Shown here piece by piece: positions 7,137-12,615 of a DNA stretch of 12,615 bases (within the stretch, counting starts at the first letter, position 1; each line of letters opens with the position of its first letter). Source of the DNA: JALYXS01 sp051003795 (GTDB taxonomy: Bacteria > Acidobacteriota > Terriglobia > Bryobacterales > Bryobacteraceae). Location: positions 1-12,615 of the forward strand of contig JBPCKZ010000173.1 of the NCBI GenBank assembly GCA_051003795.1. The letters are read 5' to 3'. The notes under the pieces are model-generated. The model was given only the letters and a program-made list of their open reading frames with translations, ran no database searches and was not told the DNA's origin. The position numbers were made by a program, and so were the translations under genes.

Positions 7137-7168
7137 GGACGATAAGGGTTTCAGGAAGGGTCCGTTTA

Positions 7169-7196
7169 GCGCGGCAAGAACCCGTCACTGCCGCGC
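7169..7196. promoter_or_regulatory. perfect inverted repeat, candidate shared enhancer site
   Basis: GCGCGGCA (7169-7176) and TGCCGCGC (7189-7196) are perfectly complementary arms with a 12-base spacer. The centre lies about 115 bp upstream of the predicted flgF start point and about 102 bp upstream of the predicted fliK start point, the usual range for enhancer-binding activators of sigma-54 promoters. Binding by such an activator is inferred from geometry alone; the arms match no operator I know. Confidence 0.4.
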
Positions 7197-7199
7197 ATA

Positions 7200-7215
7200 C
7201 GCCAATAATTTGGCG
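7200..7215. repeat. 16-bp operator-like palindrome
   Basis: CGCCAA-TAAT-TTGGCG is a perfect 6-bp inverted repeat around an AT-only centre. Its right arm is part of TTGGCGGTC (7210-7218), which recurs at 7258-7266 in the fliK promoter candidate 48 bp downstream. It looks like a protein-binding site rather than an RNA terminator. Confidence 0.4.
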
Positions 7216-7258
7216 GTCTCTTCGGTCGCTAACCGCTTCAAAAACAGCGGAATTCAAT

Positions 7259-7274
7259 TGGCGGTCGATCTGCA
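7259..7274 (+). promoter_or_regulatory. candidate sigma-54 promoter for the fliK operon
   Basis: TGGCGGTCGATCTGCA carries TGGC at -24 and TGCA at -12, with GG and GC exactly 10 bases apart. The middle of the -24 box departs from consensus. Predicted transcription start is about 7285, only 2 bases before the GTG at 7287, so either the message is nearly leaderless or the true fliK start is further in (for example GTG 7329 or 7356). Confidence 0.35.
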
Positions 7275-7286
7275 TTCTTCCGTGGC

Positions 7287-8744
7287 GTGAGGCTCGCGAC
7301 TAATGCCGGATCGGCCCGGAACTTCCCAGTGGGATCGTTCAGCCCGAAGCTGGATGTGAAATCGGGAGGAGCCGTTTCGAATGGTTTCGCAGCGCTGCTA
7401 CAAGTACTGCTGCCGGTTGAACCGGAGCCCGTACCCGTCCAGCAGACCGCAAATTCCTCGAATGCGCATTCGTTCCCGATTGAAGCCGCTCCTCCGGCGG
7501 ATACGGAAATGTACCGCTCGCGATCCGGTCGCGCCGGGGAGACGAACGCGCAGCAGGCGACGCGAACTGGCGTGAATCGGCCGGAAGCTGCCCTGGCCGA
7601 AGCTTGGGGCGTGATGCCGCTCGCTGGTGAGGCGGACAGTCATAACGCGCCTAAGATTTCCAAATCCGATGGGAAAGCGAAGGTGAACACCGCCGAGGGG
7701 TCGGAGGCAGCACCGCTTCCTTGCGGTCGCGGCTCGGAAGTCGCTGGCGCGACGGGCAGCCACAACGCGCCTTCGGACCCAAAGTCCGATGGGGAAGTGA
7801 AAGTGAAATCCGACTCAGCAGCGCTTCCTTACGGTCGCGGCTCGGAAGTCGCCATAGCCCCCGCCAGGGTTCCGGCCGTTGGCGGCTCCGTGCCGGGGCG
7901 AGCTGCGCTTCAAAAAAACCCGTCGCGTCCAAAACCGCCCGCGGAAGCGGACCCATCCAAACCCGCGCCCGCGGCCCCGGTCGTAAGCTTGGCTCCTATC
8001 GCAATCGAACGCGAGCCAAGCGATCCCGAACCAGGACCCGTGCCGGCAACCAACATCGAAGCTCCCGATCCCCCGCGCGCGGTTCCCGGGCAACCGGCCC
8101 GGGCATCCGCCGAACTCGCCTTCGCCGCAAAAATCGCGCCGAAAGCGCCCGACGCGGCCAAACTGCCGGACGCATCCCCCATGAAATCGCCAGCCGCCCC
8201 GCCGCCCGCGCCCCACGAACAGCCGCTCCGAATGATTCCGGAGATTCCGCTTGCGCCGCAGCCCGTCGCTGTTTACCAGGGCGGAGAAATGCGGCAAGCG
8301 GAACCGAAACCGGAGATACGCGAACCCGCGCGCGTTCTGGAGCCATTGCCCGAACCGCCGGCCACGAAGGCAGCCGATGCGATGCGCGACATCTCTTTGC
8401 GGTTAACGGACGCGAGCAAAGAGCAGGTTGAAGTGCGGCTATCCGAACGGTCGGGAGAGCTTCGCGTCTCCGTGCACTCGGCGGATTCGCAACTGAACGC
8501 CGAACTTCGCGGCGGTCTCGGCGACTTGGCCGGGAAACTCGAAAAGAGCGGCTTCCAAACCGAGACGTGGCGCCCCTCGTCCGGGGATCGCGAGTCTTCG
8601 CAACAAAACGGGCAGCAACACGGGCAACAACACGGGCAACAACACGGGCAGCGGCAGCAGCCTCGCGGAGAAACATCACAGCCGCGCAATCGGCGGATCA
8701 ACCGTCCGAAATGGATTGAAGAAATAGGAGAACAGTCGAAATGA
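7287..8744 (+). CDS. fliK: FliK-like hook-length control protein
   Basis: 485 residues. The long middle (about 45-365) is Pro/Ala/Glu-rich and of low complexity, as expected for the FliK ruler. The C-terminal part, DISLRLTDASKEQVEVRLSE, then GELRVSVHSADSQLNAELRGGLGDLAGKLEKSGFQ (about 370-430), matches the Flg_hook domain that contacts the export gate and switches substrate class. An N-terminal NGFAALLQVLLP may serve in export. The middle contains a duplicated segment (residues 118-189), and the C-terminus has a Gln/His/Gly tandem repeat. The GTG at 7287 is the only usual start upstream of the hydrophobic patch apart from GTG 7329, and no good ribosome site is visible, so the start is uncertain. 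It overlaps flgD by 4 bases (ATGA, 8741-8744). Confidence 0.8.
   Translation: MRLATNAGSARNFPVGSFSPKLDVKSGGAVSNGFAALLQVLLPVEPEPVPVQQTANSSNAHSFPIEAAPPADTEMYRSRSGRAGETNAQQATRTGVNRPEAALAEAWGVMPLAGEADSHNAPKISKSDGKAKVNTAEGSEAAPLPCGRGSEVAGATGSHNAPSDPKSDGEVKVKSDSAALPYGRGSEVAIAPARVPAVGGSVPGRAALQKNPSRPKPPAEADPSKPAPAAPVVSLAPIAIEREPSDPEPGPVPATNIEAPDPPRAVPGQPARASAELAFAAKIAPKAPDAAKLPDASPMKSPAAPPPAPHEQPLRMIPEIPLAPQPVAVYQGGEMRQAEPKPEIREPARVLEPLPEPPATKAADAMRDISLRLTDASKEQVEVRLSERSGELRVSVHSADSQLNAELRGGLGDLAGKLEKSGFQTETWRPSSGDRESSQQNGQQHGQQHGQQHGQRQQPRGETSQPRNRRINRPKWIEEIGEQSK
7638..7853 (+). repeat. duplicated repeat-derived segment inside fliK
   Basis: Two copies of a segment encoding SHNAP...KSDG...LP[CY]GRGSEVA lie back to back (7638-7745 and 7758-7853). 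The last 31 bases of each (7714-7744 and 7822-7852) are identical except for one base, while the first parts are clearly more diverged. Each contains a short inverted repeat (CTTCC ... GGAAG), and the second also TCGGAC-CCAAA-GTCCGA. It looks like a REP-type dispersed repeat carried in frame. Confidence 0.7.
8609..8656 (+). repeat. 12-bp tandem repeat coding Gln/His/Gly in fliK
   Basis: The unit CGGGCAACAACA occurs four times in a row with small changes (units begin at 8609, 8621, 8633 and 8645), coding (N/H)GQQ repeats, the last ending GQR. As 12 is a multiple of 3, copy-number change would alter FliK length without breaking the frame. Confidence 0.9.
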
Positions 8745-9048
8745 GTTCCATTAGCAACAGCCTGGCATCGCAGACGCCCACGCCGGCCGCCGCGCCCGCA
8801 ACCGCGTCCCCAACCGACCCCAAGTCACTCACCAGCGAGCAGACGTTTTTGAAACTGCTGGTCGCGCAAATCAAGAATCAGGATCCGCTGAACCCGACCG
8901 ACTCCGTCCAGTTCGTCGGCCAGTGACGCAGTATAGCGAGCTCGAGCAACTGATCGGCATTCGCTCCGGCGTTCAACAGCTCAATACACCGCCCGCCGCC
9001 TCAACCACGAACGACCCGGCAACCGGCCCGGCCCAAATCCCGCAGTAA
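8741..9048 (+). pseudogene. flgD: flgD, hook-cap scaffold protein, broken by a one-base frameshift
   Basis: The first frame (8741-8926) encodes 61 residues with a Pro/Ala/Thr-rich start and then SEQTFLKLLVAQIKNQDPLNPTDSVQFVGQ, the FlgD N-terminal signature, before TGA at 8924. The rest of the signature, QYSELEQLIGI, reads in the -1 frame from 8929 to TAA at 9046. Inserting one base after 8923 (for example CAG-CTG-ACG-CAG) restores QLTQYSELEQL and an intact product of about 102 residues. Even restored, it lacks the C-terminal FlgD Ig/Tudor-like domains of the roughly 220-residue enteric form. FlgD caps the hook during assembly. Ribosome site AGGAGA precedes the ATG by 9 bases. No slippery heptamer is visible, so a sequencing error or true mutation is more likely than programmed frameshifting. 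Confidence 0.85.
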
Positions 9049-9063
9049 ACAGGAGAAACCATC

Positions 9064-10317
9064 ATGTTCAACTTTTCCACGGCGTTATCGGCTTTACAGG
9101 CGACGTCCACGGCAGTCGACGTAGTCGGGAACAATCTCGCGAACCTCAGCACCACCGGATACAAGGCGTCGGAAATCTCTTTCCACGACCTCGTTTCCCA
9201 ATCGATCGCCAACGACCCGTCCGGCGGCCTGGGCACCTCCCGGGCGCAAGCCGTCCGGCAGTTCACGCAGGGTTCGGTGCAGAGCACTTCGGGTCCGCTG
9301 GACGCCGCGATTCAGGGCGACGGCTTCTTCGTTCTTCGCGATGCCCAAAATAAACAACTGCTCACGCGCGCCGGGAACTTCAGCGTGGACGCCACGGGCA
9401 CGCTGATCACCAGCACCAAGGAGCATGTGCAGGGTTGGAACCAGGTGAACGGCGTGGTGGACACCAATGGCGCGATCGGCGACATTACAATCCCCACCGG
9501 CAACCTGCGGCAGCCGTTCGCCACGACCACGTTTTCCGCCGATCTCAACCTCAACTCGGGCTCCGCGGCCGGCACGCCCGATGGCGCCTTCACCACGCCG
9601 ATTCAGGTCGTCGATTCGCTCGGGGCTTCCCACATCGTGACCTTAAGTTTCACGAAAACGGGTCCGGGCGCCTGGTCGTACGAAGTTACGCTCCCGGGCG
9701 GAGATCTGACTGCTGGAACAGCCGGAACGCCTTCGTCCCTGACAAAAGGCACGCTGACGTTCGACGCGCAAGGTCATCTGAAGTCCCCCGCCATCACGGA
9801 TACCGGCGGCGCGATCGGCATTAAAGCGACCGGCCTTGCCGATGGGGCGGCCGACCTCGCCATGAATTGGAACCTGTATACGCCAACTGGAGTTGCCCGC
9901 ATCATGCAGATTGCCGAGCCATCCGCTAACTCCACCTCCGCCCAGGATGGAACCGATTGAGCGCAACTGGTTCGCGTCAACATTGCCGACGGCGGCCAGA
10001 TCCTGGCGCAGTATTCGAATGGGCAACAGAAGGCCGTGGGCCAACTGGCGCTGGCCTCGGTGCGCAATTCGGACTCTCTACTCGCCTCCGGGAACAACAA
10101 CTACGCGGCGGGCGCGCTTACGTCGCCGCCGGTGATCGGGACGGCGGATACGGGCGGCCGCGGGCAAATTGTCGGCGGCGCGCTCGAGGGGTCGACCGTC
10201 GATATCGCCCGCGAGTTTACCAACCTGATCACGTTTCAGCGCGGCTATGAAGCCAACGCCAAAGTGATCACGGCCGTCGATCAGTTGAGCCAGGCGACCA
10301 TCGCGCTCGAGCGGTAA
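9064..10317 (+). pseudogene. flgE: flgE, flagellar hook protein interrupted by an in-frame TGA
   Basis: The gene spans 417 codons plus a stop in one frame, with an internal TGA at 9958-9960 (codon 299). The N-terminus (FSTALSALQATSTAVDVVGNNLANLSTTGYK) and mid-region IQGDGFFVLRD identify a hook protein. After the TGA the same frame goes on with AQLVRVNIADGGQILAQYSNGQ and ends with the conserved STVDIAREFTNLITFQRGYEANAKVI helix. Family sequences have a small residue such as Gly at the interrupted position (QDG..GAQL), so one G-to-T change of GGA would explain it. Without readthrough the 298-residue product loses the C-terminal D0 helix needed for hook polymerisation. Ribosome site AGGAGA lies upstream at 9051-9056. 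The final TAA overlaps the fliN start (TAATG). Confidence 0.88.
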
Positions 10318-10565
10318 TGACGCCCGTTCTCCAAATTGCCGCCATCGCCGATGTTCCCGTCGACGTCGAAGTGGTGCTCGACCGCCGCATGCTGAAAATC
10401 GGCGAGATCCTCGAACTCGAGGCGGGCAGCGTGATCGAGTTGCGGCGCTCGGCCGGCGAAAACATCGACATCTACGTCGGCCGCAAGCTGGTGGCCTTCG
10501 GCGAGATCGTAATCATCGAGAACACGATGGGCGTGCGCATCACCGATTTCAGCGGCGACGAGTGA
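10317..10565 (+). CDS. fliN: FliN, flagellar motor switch (C-ring) protein
   Basis: 82 residues, essentially one SpoA domain: VPVDVEVVLDRRMLKIGEILELEAGSVIEL followed by IDIYVGRKLVAFGEIVIIENTMGVRITD. The 'vGr.lva.GEvVvi....gvRit' ending is the FliN hallmark. FliN forms the lower rim of the cytoplasmic C-ring, binds FliH and takes part in export and in switching direction. The longer N-terminal region found in enteric FliN is absent. Its ATG overlaps the flgE stop by one base. fliL and fliM, often placed before fliN, are not in this window. Confidence 0.94.
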   Translation: MTPVLQIAAIADVPVDVEVVLDRRMLKIGEILELEAGSVIELRRSAGENIDIYVGRKLVAFGEIVIIENTMGVRITDFSGDE

Positions 10566-10831
10566 TGGGGCGCGATTTTGAGGACCACTTTCGAATGGAA
10601 ATACTGCAACAAGCGATGACCGCCGGAGCGGTGCTGGCCATTTTGGGCGGCGCGGTTTGGCTCTTGCGGAATAAGCGCATCCCGCGCAAAGGGAGCAAGA
10701 TGGCCGTCGTTGAGCGGCTTTCGTTAACGCCGCAGCACACCCTATGCCTGGTGCGCGTCGGCGAAGAGACGATGCTGATCGGGACCTCCCCCTCAATGTG
10801 CCAGATACTGCAAGGCCGTCCCACCACATGA
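10565..10831 (+). CDS. fliO: FliO-like flagellar export apparatus assembly protein
   Basis: About 88 residues with one membrane segment (AGAVLAILGGAVWLL, roughly residues 17-33) followed by RKGSKMAVVERLSLTPQHTLCLVRVGEETMLIGTSP, the cytoplasmic FliO pattern. FliO helps assemble the FliP pentamer in the inner membrane. Position directly before fliP supports the call. The ATG at 10565 overlaps the fliN stop by one base (TGATG). GTG 10562 is possible, and ATG 10595 has a GAGGA ribosome site 10 bases upstream and would give a start close to the membrane helix. Sequence conservation in this family is low, so context carries part of the weight. Confidence 0.87.
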   Translation: MGRDFEDHFRMEILQQAMTAGAVLAILGGAVWLLRNKRIPRKGSKMAVVERLSLTPQHTLCLVRVGEETMLIGTSPSMCQILQGRPTT

Positions 10832-11496
10832 TCGCCCCGAGCCTGTTCAACGTAGCCGGAGGCACGCTCAGCGCGCCGATGCAAATCGTCCTCCTGCTCA
10901 CCGCCATGACGGTTTTGCCCGCCGTGGTGATGTCCGTCACGCCATTTCTGCGCATCGCGATCGTCCTGCACTTCTTGCGTCAAGCGCTCGGAACGCAATC
11001 GACGCCGTCGAATCAGGTGCTGATCGGGCTGTCGCTGTTCCTTACGATCCTGATCATGCAGCCCGTAGCGACCGACATTTACCACCACGCGTGGGAACCG
11101 GTCGAACAAGGCGCGCTTACGATGCAGCAGGGCATGGACGAGGGGGCCAAGCCGCTGCACGATTTTCTGATTCGATTCGCGCGCGAGAAGGACGTTCGCC
11201 TCTTCCTCGAAATCTCCCACATCGCGCCGCCGCGCAATCCCGCCGGCCTCGGCCTGAACGTCCTCATCCCCGCGTACATCATTTCCGAGCTGAAAGCCGG
11301 CTTTCAGATTGGGGCGGTTATCTTCCTTCCGTTCCTGATCATCGACGTCGTGGTTGCCTCGGTCACTCTATCGATCGGCATGGTGCAACTTCCGCCGGTC
11401 ATGATTTCCGCGCCGTTCAAGATCTTGCTGTTCGTGCTGGTCGACGGCTGGAATCTGGTGGTGGGTTCGCTGATGAAGAGCTTATACCCCGCATGA
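10828..11496 (+). CDS. fliP: FliP, flagellar export gate protein, without signal peptide
   Basis: 222 residues from the ATG at 10828, which overlaps the fliO stop (ATGA). Signature segments are TPFLRIAIVLHFLRQALGTQSTPSNQVLIGLSLFLT, IPAYIISELKAGFQIGAVIFLPFLIIDVVVASV and PFKILLFVLVDGWNLVVGSL. FliP forms the core of the FliPQR export gate. Enteric FliP begins with a cleaved signal peptide; here the protein starts at about the mature N-terminus, and the in-frame upstream extension to 10744 is charged, not hydrophobic, so it does not supply one. The length is about 20 residues below the usual 245 for this reason. Otherwise intact. Confidence 0.96.
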   Translation: MIAPSLFNVAGGTLSAPMQIVLLLTAMTVLPAVVMSVTPFLRIAIVLHFLRQALGTQSTPSNQVLIGLSLFLTILIMQPVATDIYHHAWEPVEQGALTMQQGMDEGAKPLHDFLIRFAREKDVRLFLEISHIAPPRNPAGLGLNVLIPAYIISELKAGFQIGAVIFLPFLIIDVVVASVTLSIGMVQLPPVMISAPFKILLFVLVDGWNLVVGSLMKSLYPA

Positions 11497-11503
11497 CGCG
11501 CGC

Positions 11504-11773
11504 ATGACGCCCGAATTCGTGGTGCAAATCCTGCGGCAAACGTTCATGACGGCGTTCTGGCTGAGCGCGCCCATTCTGGCGATCGGCTTCGCGGCCGGAA
11601 TTATAGTCAGCTTGATTCAGATCGTGACATCCATACAGGACTCGGGATTCAACGCGATCCCGCGCCTGGTCGCATTTCTGGGCGGCCTTATATTTCTGCT
11701 GCCGTGGATGATCCACAAATTAACCGCGTACACCGTCACCATCCTGGGCGATTTGGGCCGCTATGCGCGTTAA
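11504..11773 (+). CDS. fliQ: FliQ, flagellar export gate protein
   Basis: 89 residues, the standard FliQ length, with two membrane helices (about 16-38 and 54-76). TPEFVVQILRQTFMTAFWLSAPILAIGFAAGIIVSLIQIVTSIQD contains the family's 'GliisifQa.TqiqeqtL' region in a variant form. FliQ packs around FliP and FliR in the export gate. It starts 7 bases after the fliP stop and overlaps the fliR start by 11 bases, so translation of fliR is probably coupled to it. Confidence 0.95.
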   Translation: MTPEFVVQILRQTFMTAFWLSAPILAIGFAAGIIVSLIQIVTSIQDSGFNAIPRLVAFLGGLIFLLPWMIHKLTAYTVTILGDLGRYAR

Positions 11774-12518
11774 TCTGTTCGGCTTCCTGCTGGTGCTCGC
11801 GCGCGTAAGCGGGACGTTCATCTTCGTGCCGCTGCCCGGCATCAAGAGCGGGCCGGACAGTTCGCGCGTGGTGCTGTCGCTGGGCGTGACGTTGTCGCTG
11901 TTCGCGCTCTGGCCGCATGTGGACGGTCTCGACGGAAATATTCTGAAGTTGGCGGGATATCTGGTAACCGAAGCCGCGTTGGGCTTGACGATCGGGCTTG
12001 CGGTTTCGTTTGTGGTCGAGGCCTTGCAGATGTCGGCGCAGATCATGGGGCTGCAAGCCGGCTACGGATACGTTTCGACCATCGATCCAAATACGCAAGC
12101 GGATTCCGGCATTCTGCTGGTAATCGCGCAGCTTGCGTCGGGAATGCTGTTTTTTGCGTTGGGTCTCGACCGCGAGGTCTTGCGGGTGGTGGCCGCGAGC
12201 TTGCAAACGTACCCGCCGGGGCATTCGTTCCTGACAAAGCAGGTGGCCGAAGGCTTCGTGCGCCTGGGCGCGAGCATGTTTTCGACGGGCCTGCGGCTGG
12301 CGATGCCGGCGGTGGCGCTCTTGCTGCTGGTGGATCTGGCGCTGGCGCTGCTCGGCCGCTTGAACGCGCAATTGCAGTTGCTGACGCTGGCGTTTCCCGT
12401 GAAGATGCTGGTCGCGCTCGCGCTGCTCGCGTGGATTGCGGTGCTGTATCCGAGAGTGTTCGGCGGCTATGCGCGCCAGGCGATCGACACGGCCGAAGCC
12501 TTCGCGGGTGCGCGGTGA
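11763..12518 (+). CDS. fliR: FliR, flagellar export gate protein
   Basis: 251 residues, near the usual 260, with about six hydrophobic segments. LARVSGTFIFVPLPG near the N-terminus, LTIGLAVSFVVEALQMSAQIMGLQAGYGYVSTIDPNT (around residues 78-115) and GRLNAQLQLLTLAFPVKMLVALALL near 197-222 are family landmarks. FliR completes the FliPQR gate and contacts FlhB. The start overlaps fliQ by 11 bases. flhB is the usual next gene but is not recognisable in what remains of the window. No defect is seen. Confidence 0.96.
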   Translation: MRVNLFGFLLVLARVSGTFIFVPLPGIKSGPDSSRVVLSLGVTLSLFALWPHVDGLDGNILKLAGYLVTEAALGLTIGLAVSFVVEALQMSAQIMGLQAGYGYVSTIDPNTQADSGILLVIAQLASGMLFFALGLDREVLRVVAASLQTYPPGHSFLTKQVAEGFVRLGASMFSTGLRLAMPAVALLLLVDLALALLGRLNAQLQLLTLAFPVKMLVALALLAWIAVLYPRVFGGYARQAIDTAEAFAGAR

Positions 12519-12615
12519 GATGTTCTTGTTATGGCGGGCGCGCTCCTGCGTGCGACAAACTCCCCGTTTCCGCCCGCCGACAACCCCGAGGACACCGGAC
12601 AAAACACCCCCTGAC
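12519..12615. other. terminal 97 bp with no recognisable gene
   Basis: flhB would be expected here. A frame from ATG 12520 stays open to the edge and another from ATG 12531 stops at 12612-12614, but neither reads like the conserved FlhB start (a short acidic stretch, then TExPTxxR). From about 12553 the strand becomes C-rich and G-poor, unlike the rest of the window. This could be intergenic DNA, or low-quality sequence if this is a contig end. Confidence 0.5.

Noticed and set aside
7100..7145. Sigma-28 promoter candidate (GAAAGTTT at 7100-7107 and GACGATAA at 7138-7145)
   Set aside because: Each half matches 7 of 8, but the gap is 30 bases instead of 11.
7721..8431. Second plus-strand frame and several minus-strand frames inside fliK
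   Set aside because: They are frame shadows of a Pro/Ala-rich coding region; the fliK frame carries the Flg_hook domain.
8609..8656. CRISPR-like short regular repeat
   Set aside because: The 12-bp units are contiguous with no spacers and are coding.
11736..12602. Long minus-strand open frame (288 codons) opposite fliQ/fliR
   Set aside because: The translation is Arg/Gln/His-rich low-complexity text typical of the antisense of a high-GC membrane gene; the plus strand has clear FliR.

Overview
The window is a high-GC stretch that looks like Acidobacteriota, possibly the Solibacter/Bryobacter side. That placement is an inference from gene style, a compact signal-peptide-less FliP, and a repeat inside fliK that reminds me of dispersed repeats in those genomes; no taxonomic marker gene is present. 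Apart from one metabolic gene at the left edge, everything recognisable belongs to the bacterial flagellum (rod, P and L rings, hook, C-ring, type III export gate).

Layout. (1) 1-1160, minus strand: an AMP-binding acyl-CoA synthetase, cut by the window edge and missing its C-terminal domain. (2) 1161-1298: intergenic region with a well-spaced sigma-28-like promoter and repeats, leading into flaG-fliS (plus), the late filament-associated genes. (3) 2105-7054, minus strand: one tight operon read flgF - unknown 148-aa gene - flgG - flgA - flgH - flgI - flgJ(rod-binding only), coding for the rod, the P- and L-rings and the P-ring chaperone; most junctions overlap by 1-4 bases or abut. It converges on fliS with only 11 bp between stops. 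(4) 7055-7286: a 232-bp divergent control region with a sigma-54-like -24/-12 element pointing each way and a perfect 8-bp inverted repeat 100-115 bp from both predicted start points. (5) 7287-12518, plus strand: fliK - flgD - flgE - fliN - fliO - fliP - fliQ - fliR, covering hook-length control, hook cap, hook, switch and export gate. (6) 12519-12615: about 100 bp with no recognisable gene.

How they fit together: the rightward operon makes the export gate (FliOPQR), the switch protein FliN and the hook assembly set (FliK, FlgD, FlgE). The leftward operon makes the rod (FlgF, FlgG) and its bushings (FlgH, FlgI with FlgA and FlgJ). flaG-fliS acts after hook completion, which agrees with its sigma-28-like promoter.

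Main oddities: flgD carries a one-base frameshift and flgE an in-frame TGA only about 1 kb apart, so either the hook is broken in this genome or the assembly has errors here. FlgH has no lipobox cysteine. A 12-bp triplication gives flgJ three in-frame start codons. FliK contains a duplicated repeat-derived segment and a Gln-rich tandem repeat. An unrecognised gene lies between flgF and flgG. I see no tRNA, rRNA, CRISPR array, insertion sequence or defence system.
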